Shown piece by piece: positions 44,515 through 52,893 of a DNA stretch of 64,000 nt (position 1 is its first letter; each line of letters opens with the position of its first letter). The stretch comes from Thalassotalea euphylliae (lineage in GTDB: Bacteria > Pseudomonadota > Gammaproteobacteria > Enterobacterales > Alteromonadaceae). Below the pieces are notes generated by a model. It did not search any database. It saw nothing but the letters and a program-made list of their open reading frames with translations, and had not been told where the DNA came from. A program made the position numbers and the translations under genes. The DNA lies in NCBI RefSeq assembly GCF_003390375.1, contig NZ_QUOT01000001.1, positions 3,534,001-3,598,000 of the forward strand. The letters run 5' to 3'.

Positions 44515-46050
44515 CTAAAGCATAAATTCGATATTAACTGAAAGGTTAGCGTTAGTGTCATCATCAATGTCGTTTTCAAAGCTTGATTGGCTGATGTCTG
44601 CGTCTAGCGTAAAGCGCCAGTTTTGATAACTATATTGCACCTTGCCTGATAGCATCACGATATCTTCAGCTATCGGGGTCAGGGTGTTACCGATTAACGG
44701 ATTGTTTGGTGCTTTATCGTTATTATCTTGGTTGAGCTCAAGCCAACGTAGCTTGAACTGGTAGCCAAGATCGTTATTGACTTGCGAAATTGCGCCAAAA
44801 ACGATGCTTGTTGCATCATTCTCATATAAGTTACCTAGTGCTCGACCTTTGTAGCGAACACCTGTTTGGTAAATATGGTGTTCATAATAACAATCGCCAA
44901 TTGCCGAAGTACCATCACCATTAACACCATCTCGACACTTTGCATAAGTGTCAGTCCATTCTGCAAATAAACGCCAGTTTCTACCGAATACCGTCGCGCG
45001 CGTATCTATGCCCGCTTGATAGCGCTCTTCACCTAAAATACTTAAGCCACCTTTACTATCACCATCTTCTGCAAAGGAGGTAAAGTAAAGTGCTACAGGG
45101 TGATCCAAGAGCTTAGTTGAGTATCGAATATCATAACCTGCAAGCTGGTTGCCGGGCTCTTCACCGGCAGCACATTCTTCAACAGAAGGGCCAACACCAC
45201 CGCAGTTATCGCGCCCTGCGAGAACGTCAACAAAAGTATCTAAACCACTAGGTCGACCGTCGCCTGCCCATTGCGCGAGGCGTGAAATACCCACTTCCCA
45301 GTTCTGAGCAGGGCGAAAATTAAGTCTAAAGCCCCACAACAAGGTGTCGTCGACGATACGGTCATCATTCATTAATCCCATAAACGTGGTTACTGTCCAT
45401 GGAATGTTATGCTCAGTAAATGGCACGGTTACTGGCTCGGCAGATAACCTTGACAGCGATAGTGCTGGCATTGGGCGAGCATTGTTGGAAAGGCTTAAAC
45501 TAGTGTCCCAGCCTGGCCCCCACCACCTGTCTTGCATGCCTGCGGCAACTACCCAATTGCCAATAAAGGCGGCCGCATAACTACCGTCATAAGTTACTTT
45601 GTCATCATCGCTCGGTGAAGATGTGTATTTCGGCGAAAAGTTGAATGCAAAGCGATCCGTCATAAAGGAGTTGTGGATCTGAATGGTATTCTTATCGCGG
45701 TATTTATCACCAAAGCTGGTGAAACGAGCGTCTTTGGTTGCAAGGTTTAGCTCTATGCGTTTCGTACTTTTCTTGGCAAGCCTTAACTGGTGATTGACGT
45801 AGCTATACGCTGTAAGTGTTTGTTCATCCATCAAATTAAGAGGAGCTTGCTCAAGATCTCTGGCAATGTCGCGCCACATCAGCGGGAAGGTTGTCGTTGG
45901 TGTCGTGACAATGTTGACGTCTGCTAGGTGCTCAATACTCTCTCTTAAAAAAGCATCGTTGGTATCAACCCAAGGGCCGGCGAGCGCTTGAAAACTGGTT
46001 GCTGCAAACAGCAAAAAAGCCTGATGTTTTAGAGATGAGAATAATTGCAT
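44515..46050 (-). CDS. wzi: Capsule assembly outer-membrane protein, Wzi family
   Basis: A 511-residue outer-membrane protein with a signal peptide (about 1-24) and a Wzi-type barrel. It shows WVDTNDAFLRESIEHLAD at the mature N-terminus, MQDRWWGPGWDTSLSLSNNARPMPALSLSR, and a terminal FML strand. Wzi is a lectin-like barrel that anchors capsule or exopolysaccharide to the cell surface. It lies 19 bp downstream of the cytidylyltransferase gene on the same strand, so the anchored polymer may carry glycerol phosphate. Wza, Wzb and Wzc were not seen in the window. Confidence 0.87.
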   Translation of the reverse strand: MQLFSSLKHQAFLLFAATSFQALAGPWVDTNDAFLRESIEHLADVNIVTTPTTTFPLMWRDIARDLEQAPLNLMDEQTLTAYSYVNHQLRLAKKSTKRIELNLATKDARFTSFGDKYRDKNTIQIHNSFMTDRFAFNFSPKYTSSPSDDDKVTYDGSYAAAFIGNWVVAAGMQDRWWGPGWDTSLSLSNNARPMPALSLSRLSAEPVTVPFTEHNIPWTVTTFMGLMNDDRIVDDTLLWGFRLNFRPAQNWEVGISRLAQWAGDGRPSGLDTFVDVLAGRDNCGGVGPSVEECAAGEEPGNQLAGYDIRYSTKLLDHPVALYFTSFAEDGDSKGGLSILGEERYQAGIDTRATVFGRNWRLFAEWTDTYAKCRDGVNGDGTSAIGDCYYEHHIYQTGVRYKGRALGNLYENDATSIVFGAISQVNNDLGYQFKLRWLELNQDNNDKAPNNPLIGNTLTPIAEDIVMLSGKVQYSYQNWRFTLDADISQSSFENDIDDDTNANLSVNIEFML

Positions 46051-46069
46051 AAGATATGTTTACTTTACT

Positions 46070-46489
46070 TTATTTTACTAAGTCGCCTAATGCTTCGCGT
46101 AGGATCGTGCTTGAAGTATGCGTTGTATAGGGGAAATACATGATCTCCACACCAACTTCGTTGAACTCTTTTTCAATTTTCAGCCACTTATCTGTGCCTT
46201 GCCAATCGTCGCCAACAAACATCATGTCAAACTTTAGATTGTTCCATGCTGCCATTTTGTCATAGCTTGTTTGTGGAACGACTTCGTCCACGAACTTGAT
46301 AGCCTCAACAATTTCCATACGCTCGCTAAACGGAATAATTGGCTGTTTGTTTTTAGCTTTCAAAGAGAGCTCATCGCTAGTTACACCGACGATAAGATAA
46401 TCACATTCCAATCGAGCGCGCTTTAGTACATTTAAATGACCGATATGGAACATATCAAACACACCAGTAGTGTAACCAATCTTCTTCAT
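46070..46489 (-). CDS. Glycerol-3-phosphate cytidylyltransferase (TagD-like)
   Basis: A 139-residue nucleotidyltransferase making CDP-glycerol from CTP and glycerol-3-phosphate. It shows TTGVFDMFHIGHLNVL with the HxGH signature (15-18), and HTSSTILR near the C-terminus in place of the RTxGISTT-type motif. Size matches TagD/GCT. AGAGG precedes the ATG. It provides the donor for the two glycerophosphotransferase-like proteins that flank it. A cytidylyltransferase for ethanolamine phosphate or another alcohol phosphate is the main alternative. Confidence 0.88.
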   Translation of the reverse strand: MKKIGYTTGVFDMFHIGHLNVLKRARLECDYLIVGVTSDELSLKAKNKQPIIPFSERMEIVEAIKFVDEVVPQTSYDKMAAWNNLKFDMMFVGDDWQGTDKWLKIEKEFNEVGVEIMYFPYTTHTSSTILREALGDLVK

Positions 46490-46543
46490 GAGACCTCTTT
46501 GTTGGTTGGCGTTATGAAATTGTGTGGCAGTTTATCACAGCAA

Positions 46544-47605
46544 TTAGTGGCTTAGTAGGTAGTCGGCTATTCGCAAGCTGGCTTTGCCGTCGAGCTTACC
46601 GGCTAGTTTTTCACTCAATGAGAGTCTAACGTGGGCGAGTTGCTCTGGGTTGGCAACATGGCTGTCTACCAAGCTTTTTACATCTCGGTATTTTGCGGCG
46701 TGGGCAGCAATGCTTGCATATTCACCGTAATCTTCATCCATTCGTCGTTTAAAGCGGTAGCTAAATACGCCGCGGTAGCCCCAGCGCAACTTTAAGAAAT
46801 CACACCAAATTACCGGCTTATTTAGTGCCGCAAATTCAAACAAGGCTGAAGATGCATCGCTGATCAGAATATCGGCTGAACTTAGGAATCTAGTCAAACA
46901 GTAATCAGACACTTTAGCGAGGTATACATTGTCGAATGTCGCCCAGTGTTCGAGTAACTTTTTATGTTTGCTATATTTGGGCTTACTAACCGAAAAATAA
47001 TGCGGCTTGATCAAGATGTTGTAATCAGCAAATGACGCAGGCCAATGTTTAGGAAAGAGTTCAAGACTGCTTGGGTAAAATGTTGGTGCGTAAGCTATGG
47101 TCGGTTTATTGGGGTCTAAACCAAGAGAACCTAAGTCAAACCCTACATTTTCGCCATTGATTATTGGATCGAGCTTAGCAAAACCAACATCAATAAAAGT
47201 ATCGTCAGGATACATCTCTTGGAATCGTTGGGTGCGATATGCTCCCTCAACAAATCTTACCGTAGTTGGTGTATCAGATTTTTTGTAGTAGCTCGACTTA
47301 GGACCTATGCCATGACCTAATTGAACCGTTTTACTGACCTGATGGACTTGATCTAGATGCGGGTAAGAGTTCGCAAGTACGACCCAGTCTGCCTGTTTTT
47401 CGAGATATAAATTGGTTGCTTCTTGCTGCCCATTCACCCAATGTGCGTTCAGCGCTTCGGTGGCAATGACTTCTTTGATCACAGTATCGTGAGTACTGTG
47501 GTAGAAGACAAACTCAATGGAACAACCTCGTTGAGTAAGTTCTTTGGCTACAGGTAAATACTGAGGAAGGTAATAGAGGTGAAGTACATCAAAAATTATG
47601 TGCAT
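46544..47605 (-). CDS. CDP-glycerol glycerophosphotransferase-family protein, first gene of the wzi operon
   Basis: A 353-residue protein with the same fold signals as the protein at 43296 but clearly diverged. It has VQLGHGIGPKSSYY (about 112-125), IAYAPTFYPSS, LIKPHYFSVSK and the donor-site motif ILISDASSALFEFAALNKPVI (about 245-265). It is followed 54 bp later by the cytidylyltransferase and wzi on the same strand. Together they suggest synthesis and surface anchoring of a glycerol-phosphate-decorated polymer, unusual for a Gram-negative. Confidence 0.8.
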   Translation of the reverse strand: MHIIFDVLHLYYLPQYLPVAKELTQRGCSIEFVFYHSTHDTVIKEVIATEALNAHWVNGQQEATNLYLEKQADWVVLANSYPHLDQVHQVSKTVQLGHGIGPKSSYYKKSDTPTTVRFVEGAYRTQRFQEMYPDDTFIDVGFAKLDPIINGENVGFDLGSLGLDPNKPTIAYAPTFYPSSLELFPKHWPASFADYNILIKPHYFSVSKPKYSKHKKLLEHWATFDNVYLAKVSDYCLTRFLSSADILISDASSALFEFAALNKPVIWCDFLKLRWGYRGVFSYRFKRRMDEDYGEYASIAAHAAKYRDVKSLVDSHVANPEQLAHVRLSLSEKLAGKLDGKASLRIADYLLSH

Positions 47606-47834
47606 TACTACAGTTTCCGGTCAATGCTATCACTAACAGCTTAAAGTTTGGATAACTCAATTGCTTCTAGCTACTAGTGTTACTGCTATCATTGTTAAAT
47701 TCACTTGCAATAGACCATCCATTAACGCGTAAGTTCGCCTCGGTTTCAGATAAATGCATTTTGCTAGCAGATTGTGATAGTTAAGTGATTGAACTTAAAT
47801 GTAACTTACTGCTTATTATGTTAAATCTTTAGTT

Positions 47835-47914
47835 AACTATGCTTGAACTTAACCAAGTCTGAAATCAGCTAAGCCTGAGATTAACTAAGCCTTAAATTAA
47901 TTTAGCACCAAATT
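47835..47914. repeat. Five imperfect 16-bp tandem repeats
   Basis: Consecutive 16-bp units AACTATGCTTGAACTT, AACCAAGTCTGAAATC, AGCTAAGCCTGAGATT, AACTAAGCCTTAAATT and AATTTAGCACCAAATT suggest a unit near AACTAAGCCTGAAATT. They lie in the 412-bp gap between the glycerophosphotransferase-like gene and ygiM. Apart from these and the hairpin at 47962 the gap shows nothing. Confidence 0.65.
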
Positions 47915-47961
47915 TATTGGGCTCTTCGAACTAGGAAACGTCAGCATTTTCGTAAACCAAC

Positions 47962-47981
47962 AAGCCTCTTTCTTGAGGCTT
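47962..47981. terminator. Hairpin downstream of ygiM
   Basis: AAGCCTC / GAGGCTT form a perfect 7-bp stem 37 bp past the ygiM stop. The T content after it on the minus strand is modest. Confidence 0.5.
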
Positions 47982-48017
47982 TAATATACTGCAGTCAACA
48001 CTTAACTAATCTTGATA

Positions 48018-48617
48018 TTACTTCCAGCTGTCCATTGATGATTTGCGACGACCAAATAATTGAGGGAGAAATAACCCCGCTAGTAGGCCAAGGCCAGCCA
48101 CAATGCCACCATTGAAAAACCATTCCTTCATTACGTCCATATCTTGCGTTTCTAGTTTAGCTTGGGCGCTTGCTAGCTCGCTTTCTAACGATGTGATCTT
48201 GTTAGTGAGCTCAGTGTTTTGTGATTGGGCAGCAGTGAGCAATTTTTTACTTTCAGCAATTTGTGTTCGAAATTGGGCTTCTTGCTCACCGGTTGAAGCG
48301 AGTTGGCCATTAAGCTCTGCTACGACATGGCGCAGGCCAGGCTTGTTTGAAACATATCTGTCTTCAACCCAAGCGGTGCGGTCTTTATCGTCAACAATCT
48401 GGGTATAACCATTAAGTTTTTCACCCGTTAGTTTAACTTGTGAGCCCGCATTGATGCTGCCAACTATACGATAGTTGTTACCAGCACCTGAGTGCATGTA
48501 AATGAAAAGTTCGTCAGAAATAAAGCCGTCTTCAAGCTCAGGAGTAGCTTGTTGAGCAAAACTAGTTAAAGACACTGCAAATAAAGCTGCACTGGCCAGC
48601 TTAATGAATTTCCCCAT
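48018..48617 (-). CDS. ygiM: SH3-domain membrane protein YgiM (TIGR04211 type)
   Basis: About 199 residues. A signal peptide (about 1-20 from the ATG at 48617) is followed by a bacterial SH3 domain (ELFIYMHSGAGNNYRIVGSI). A coiled-coil (about 105-160) and a C-terminal transmembrane helix (GGIVAGLGLLAGLFLPQLFG) end in a basic tail. This is the YgiM/HtrG layout; the role is thought to involve the cell envelope but is not well defined. A TTG start at 48644 would add nine residues before the signal and is less likely. It is divergent from ygiF, as part of a conserved cca-ygiM-ygiF-glnE neighbourhood. Confidence 0.88.
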   Translation of the reverse strand: MGKFIKLASAALFAVSLTSFAQQATPELEDGFISDELFIYMHSGAGNNYRIVGSINAGSQVKLTGEKLNGYTQIVDDKDRTAWVEDRYVSNKPGLRHVVAELNGQLASTGEQEAQFRTQIAESKKLLTAAQSQNTELTNKITSLESELASAQAKLETQDMDVMKEWFFNGGIVAGLGLLAGLFLPQLFGRRKSSMDSWK

Positions 48618-48882
48618 GCGATACCGATTGAAAGACTTTCCCAAAGATGCACACGATATTAGGGCTTTGTGAACAAGAGCGCAAGCCAGAGCGCTGTAAT
48701 TTGAGGAATAAGCACCAATTGCACAAATTCCGTGGATTTTTCGTTTATTTCGACACCAATTAGCCGTGCTTAGCTGAGAAATAACTTGCTTGTTAAATGG
48801 CGCTTTTGTAATCTAATTTTCTGGTTTTCACAAGGACATCCATATCAGCTTGCGAATAGCTAGGTGTCCCAACAACAAATAC

Positions 48883-50382
48883 ATGTCCACAGAAATCGAG
48901 CTTAAATATTTAGTTAGCGACGACAATGTCGTTAGCCAATTTACTCAACTACTTAATCAACACCAACTTACTTTCATCCAAGCGTCACGCCAGTTAAGTA
49001 ATACTTACTTTGATACGAATGAACGAACATTACGCGAGTTTGACTTTGGCCTACGCGTACGTAAAGCCGATGATTATACTGAGCAGACAATAAAAACTGC
49101 CGGAATCGTCGTTGGTGGATTACATCAGCGCCCCGAATATAACGTTGCCATTGAGCAAAATATTCCTGATTTAGCCTTATTTCCAAGTGATATTTGGCCT
49201 ATAGCTGCCAATGTTACGGAACTTCAAAATCAACTAGTGGCAATATTTACCACGAATTTTCATCGCACGAGTTGGCGGGTTGAAGTTAGTGGCTCAATAA
49301 TTGAAGTTGCATATGACCGCGGCGAAATTAGCGCTCAAGGGCAAATACTTCCAATTAATGAATTGGAATTAGAGCTGGTTAGTGGTGAGCGTGATGCGAT
49401 TTTTGTACTTGCCGAACTGCTTTGTCAGTCATTTCAACTGACCCCTGGCCGTCTAAGTAAAGCAGCTCGTGGTTATATGTTGTGGCAAGAAAAGGCTGCG
49501 CTAAAAAGTGAGGAAACGATAAGTTTTCAAGTGCCGCTAAATCCAGAGCTTTCTGTTGAAAAAGCCATGGTTATTGGCTTAGAGCATGGTTTAAATTGCT
49601 TGCAAAAGGCGATTGCGCAATCGTTGGCGGCAACTGAATTGGCTCATGTGAAACAAGTATTTGAAGCATTGAGTTTTATTCAGCAAGGATTGCATTTACA
49701 TCAGAACCTAATTGAATCCGCTAAATTTGAACAATTCGATACGCTGTTAAAACACGCAATAGACAGTTTAAGTTGGCTTGAAACGGCTATTCATATCAAC
49801 GATTTAACGCTGAAGTCAGGTAATTACCGCAAAAAACTCGAGTACAGCAATCAGTTGGTGTCTACCTTAAAAATAGAGCGCAGCCAGTTCCCAAGTGAAG
49901 AGGCGATTCAACAAGAGCTAATGTCGGCGACATTTAATTTACTTCAGTTGCATTTGTTGAAGTACGTTTTGGAGCCCGTGGTTAAGCCAGTAGATAAAAC
50001 ACGCTCTTTATCAGAGCATGCTAAAACCAAACTGAGTACTAATTTAACGGCCATTAAAGATGTGTGTGGCAATAAATTACAGTTATCCGCACAAGAATAT
50101 TTAGTGATTCAAAAACACCTATTTTCTAGTTTGCACACAGGGAGTTGGTTTGGTGCATTGTATGAACAAGGAAGCCGAACCGAATACCGCCGAACTTGGC
50201 TAGATGTGTTTAATGGCATTGAAGAGTTGGCGACATTGAATCTGTTGCAACAGCAGCTTAACGGTATCGAACAAAGCTCGCAAAAGCTCAACCGTTGGCT
50301 CAATACAAAAGTTGATAACCTGCTGCAAGTGATTAATCAGTCATACCAAGCGGCCGTTAAAGTTGAGCCGTACTGGCTGTAA
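48883..50382 (+). CDS. ygiF: CYTH-CHAD inorganic triphosphatase YgiF
   Basis: A 499-residue protein beginning MSTEIELKYLV, with the ExExK signature (E4, E6, K8) of CYTH phosphohydrolases. E. coli YgiF hydrolyses inorganic triphosphate. The CYTH tunnel domain (about 1-200) is followed by a helical CHAD domain (about 220-495) rich in His, Lys and Arg, which may bind polyphosphate. The ATG at 48883 places the ExExK motif at the N-terminus as the family requires; an upstream TTG at 48850 adds unrelated residues. In E. coli ygiF directly precedes glnE; here about 8.7 kb of other genes lie between. Confidence 0.93.
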   Translation: MSTEIELKYLVSDDNVVSQFTQLLNQHQLTFIQASRQLSNTYFDTNERTLREFDFGLRVRKADDYTEQTIKTAGIVVGGLHQRPEYNVAIEQNIPDLALFPSDIWPIAANVTELQNQLVAIFTTNFHRTSWRVEVSGSIIEVAYDRGEISAQGQILPINELELELVSGERDAIFVLAELLCQSFQLTPGRLSKAARGYMLWQEKAALKSEETISFQVPLNPELSVEKAMVIGLEHGLNCLQKAIAQSLAATELAHVKQVFEALSFIQQGLHLHQNLIESAKFEQFDTLLKHAIDSLSWLETAIHINDLTLKSGNYRKKLEYSNQLVSTLKIERSQFPSEEAIQQELMSATFNLLQLHLLKYVLEPVVKPVDKTRSLSEHAKTKLSTNLTAIKDVCGNKLQLSAQEYLVIQKHLFSSLHTGSWFGALYEQGSRTEYRRTWLDVFNGIEELATLNLLQQQLNGIEQSSQKLNRWLNTKVDNLLQVINQSYQAAVKVEPYWL

Positions 50383-50557
50383 AATCAGCACAAGTTATTG
50401 AAACTATTGGTTGTTATATTCGGATCAACTGGCCTAATAGTTTTAATAACCGTGACTTGATGACAACAAAAATAACGACTAACACAATGGTAAATGGCGA
50501 ACTAGTGAAAAAGCGGCTATCGAACTGAATCAACAAGGAGAGGGTATCCAAAGCACT

Positions 50558-51568
50558 ATGATTAAACCATGGAGATGTAATGCCCTTATCGCTTTACTTT
50601 GTTTTCTAATAACAGCTAAGTTAGCTTTCGCTACAGCTTATCCTTTACCGCCACCCCATCAGCGCCTTATCGGGGAGCCAACTAAACATACCGTTGTACG
50701 CGGTGACTATTTTCAGCGATTAGCAGAGCAATTTAATGTTGGCTTTCTTGCCTTGATTGCGGCAAATCCAGGTGTTGATCCATTTCTTACTTATCAAAAA
50801 CCTTCCGATACATTGGTTAGCGCTCAGCAATCAGCAGAACATGCCGTAAGCCAATCAGAAAAAAAGGCACAAAGCCAAGCAAGTATCCATATTCCGACAC
50901 AGTTATTGCTCCCATTTGTTGAGCGCAGGGGGATTGTTATCAACTTGCCGGAATTAAGGTTGTATTATTTCCAACCGGAATTAAATCGTGTTCATGTGTT
51001 TCCTGTCGGAATTGGCCGTAAGGGATTGGCGACACCAAATTTAACGAGTTATATCGGTGAGAAGCGAAAAGATCCAATTTGGCGTCCAACACAAGAAATG
51101 AAGGCCCGTTACCTTGCCGAAAAAGGCATAATTTTAGCGGATGAAATACCATCAGGGCCAAACAACCCTTTTGGCAAATATGCGCTACGCCTAGCCACCA
51201 GTGAATTTTTAATTCACGGCACAAACCAGCGCTTTGGCATAGGTACTCGTGCAAGCTCGGGCTGTATTCGCATGTATGACGATGATATTAAATGGCTATT
51301 TGAAAATGTACCGCTCAACACACAAGTTAAGATAATCGATCAGCCGATAAAAATGTCTTACGAAAAGCCAGGGGTGAAACTTTTTGAAGTACACCAAGCG
51401 CTCACCTCGGAGCAAACTGCACAGCAAAATGCAGATGGTTGGCAAAGGTTAGTAAAGTTTATTGGGGAAAGCGAAATTGAACGTTATCGGGCAGATTTCG
51501 AGAAGCCATCAGGATTAGTCATTCGCGTTGAAAAAGCTAAATCGGCAGCACAGCAAGCTGCCGACTAA
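50558..51568 (+). CDS. L,D-transpeptidase (YkuD family) with LysM-like domain
   Basis: A 336-residue periplasmic enzyme. A signal peptide (about 1-26) is followed by a LysM-like segment (TVVRGDYFQRLAEQFNVGFLALIAANPGVDPFL) and a YkuD domain with H220 in FLIHGTN and the catalytic C236 in RASSGCIRM. The layout is that of YbiS/ErfK/YcfS, which attach Braun lipoprotein to peptidoglycan. An lpp gene lies convergently 34 bp downstream, which fits that function better than 3-3 cross-linking. AAGGAG lies rather far (about 14 bp or more) from the ATG. Confidence 0.92.
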   Translation: MIKPWRCNALIALLCFLITAKLAFATAYPLPPPHQRLIGEPTKHTVVRGDYFQRLAEQFNVGFLALIAANPGVDPFLTYQKPSDTLVSAQQSAEHAVSQSEKKAQSQASIHIPTQLLLPFVERRGIVINLPELRLYYFQPELNRVHVFPVGIGRKGLATPNLTSYIGEKRKDPIWRPTQEMKARYLAEKGIILADEIPSGPNNPFGKYALRLATSEFLIHGTNQRFGIGTRASSGCIRMYDDDIKWLFENVPLNTQVKIIDQPIKMSYEKPGVKLFEVHQALTSEQTAQQNADGWQRLVKFIGESEIERYRADFEKPSGLVIRVEKAKSAAQQAAD

Positions 51569-51602
51569 TTGTTAAAGCGGCGAAAATTTATTTTTCGAAC
51601 AG

Positions 51603-51854
51603 TTACTTCTTGAACGTGGCAACCATATTGTTAACGCGCTCATTCGCTTGGCTAGCGAGTTCGTTAGCTTCAGTAATTTTACGTTTTTGTTGTTGCTGGC
51701 GCGTCTTTAAGTTGTCGACTTCACGCGATAGCTTGCTAACTTGATTAGACAATCGGTCGATTTGGTTAGACATTTGATCGAGCTGACTATTGTTAGCGCA
51801 GCCTGATAAGCCTAAGACAGCGGTTACGCCAGCAATTAATGTGAATTTATTCAT
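51603..51854 (-). CDS. lpp: Braun-type major outer-membrane lipoprotein
   Basis: An 83-residue lipoprotein with lipobox LSGC (Cys19). An alpha-helical heptad-repeat body (MSNQIDRLSNQVSKLSREVD) forms a coiled-coil trimer in this family, and a C-terminal lysine (ATFKK) is the residue joined to meso-DAP of peptidoglycan. AAGGGAAGC lies before the ATG. The adjacent L,D-transpeptidase is the likely linking enzyme. Length is slightly above E. coli Lpp (78). Confidence 0.92.
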   Translation of the reverse strand: MNKFTLIAGVTAVLGLSGCANNSQLDQMSNQIDRLSNQVSKLSREVDNLKTRQQQQKRKITEANELASQANERVNNMVATFKK

Positions 51855-51892
51855 AAGCTTCCCTTTTATTCTTATTACACTTTCTTATTGTG

Positions 51893-51914
51893 TTGCTAGG
51901 TCTTTTACTAGCAA
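51893..51914. repeat. Inverted repeat in the lpp leader
   Basis: TTGCTAG / CTAGCAA, perfect 7-bp arms with an 8-nt loop, about 40 bp upstream of the lpp start. It could be an RNA stem stabilising the abundant lpp message or an operator. Confidence 0.4.
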
Positions 51915-52081
51915 CTTTAGTGAGTATGGCATAGCTTGAAATACTCGCCAAGTGAGTAGCTTAGTTAGGTAAGCTTAGACTTTGCTTGTACTTCGAAGCT
52001 ATTCATTAAAGCTATGATTTGAGGTGGTGAATAGGATGCAAAGCGCGTTGCTTTGGGAGACAACGCGATTAAGTGAAAAGC

Positions 52082-52552
52082 TTATTGTTGGCGCTGGGTC
52101 GCCAACAATTGATCAATTTTTTGCTCGAGGTCATTAACCTTAGCGAGAATTTCTTGGTTTTGTTTTCTCAGCTCGCGATTTTTAATGTTCGTGTCTGAAA
52201 ACCCAAAGGCTTTTTGAACAAAAACACCACCAAGCAAGCCCAGAATACCAACGCCTAAGACAAACATCGAAAACACCATGGCTCTGCCGAGCACAGTAAC
52301 CGGTAATTCACCGCCAAAACCAATCGTTGAAGAGGCCATTAACATTAACCAGACCGCATCCGCATAATCGGCAATAGTTGCGCCATCTTGGCCGAATTCT
52401 GCCTGATAGGTGATGTAGCCAAAGCTCAACGTTAATGAGATAAACAGTGCAATGGCAAATAGGCTGATAACACCAAGGTTATAATTTTTAACGCCATATT
52501 CGTCGATATTGTAAAAGCCAGATTTTTCGATAATAGATTTGAACACAATCAT
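52082..52552 (-). CDS. Two-TM potassium channel-like protein
   Basis: A 156-residue membrane protein with two hydrophobic helices (about 27-50 and 89-115) flanking a pore helix and a selectivity-filter-like TIGFGGE, compared with the usual TVGYGD. The C-terminal region (about 120-150) is a predicted coiled coil. Ion-channel genes accompany PspA/YjfK/DUF350 clusters in other bacteria, as here. Last gene of the first stress operon, 12 bp after the RHH gene. Ion selectivity is uncertain because of the altered filter. Confidence 0.8.
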   Translation of the reverse strand: MIVFKSIIEKSGFYNIDEYGVKNYNLGVISLFAIALFISLTLSFGYITYQAEFGQDGATIADYADAVWLMLMASSTIGFGGELPVTVLGRAMVFSMFVLGVGILGLLGGVFVQKAFGFSDTNIKNRELRKQNQEILAKVNDLEQKIDQLLATQRQQ

Positions 52553-52564
52553 GATGTTAGTGGA

Positions 52565-52891
52565 TTAATCTTGTTGGTTTTTAACGTACATCACTAAATC
52601 ATCCATCAATTTGCGTTTGATTTCTAGCTGCTGATCAGCATTTAAGTCGTATTTTTCAGCGAGTAATTCGTAATCAGCGGGCGATAAGCTTACAGTTAAT
52701 CTTGGGCGTTTAGGGCGCTTGCTTGTTGGTAGGCCAAGAATAGTGCGAATTTGATCTGACGGGCTAAGGCCAGCATCAAGTGCTTCACGGCGTATGGCGA
52801 GCTGAAATTGTTCGTCCATATCAAAGGCCACCTGAACGGCCTTCATGGCTTTAACGGATGATTGCCATTTATCTGGTATTTTACGTGACAT
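52565..52891 (-). CDS. Ribbon-helix-helix-like DNA-binding protein, candidate autoregulator
   Basis: A 108-residue basic protein. Residues 19-24 (VQVAFD) form a likely beta-strand, 26-40 (DEQFQLAIRREALDA) helix A and 43-53 (SPSDQIRTILG) helix B, the order of a ribbon-helix-helix fold. A second strand-helix unit (RLTVSLSPADYELLAEKY, 64-81) may repeat it. The start at 52891 lies 2 bp after the stop of YjfK, so translation is probably coupled; a longer frame would overlap yjfK and is rejected. RHH dimers bind palindromes, and identical 13-bp palindromes flank both operon promoters of this cluster, so I infer that this is their repressor. The fold call is from sequence pattern only. Confidence 0.65.
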   Translation of the reverse strand: MSRKIPDKWQSSVKAMKAVQVAFDMDEQFQLAIRREALDAGLSPSDQIRTILGLPTSKRPKRPRLTVSLSPADYELLAEKYDLNADQQLEIKRKLMDDLVMYVKNQQD

Positions 52892-52893
52892 GA

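Noticed and set aside
48645..48882. Weak inverted repeat GGACA/TGTCC before ygiF
   Set aside because: Five base pairs only; not distinguishable from chance.
52039..52067. Mutually exclusive stems CAAAGC/GCTTTG and CGCGTTG/CAACGCG after the channel gene
   Set aside because: Suggestive of a terminator, but no U-rich tract follows on the minus strand; left uncalled.
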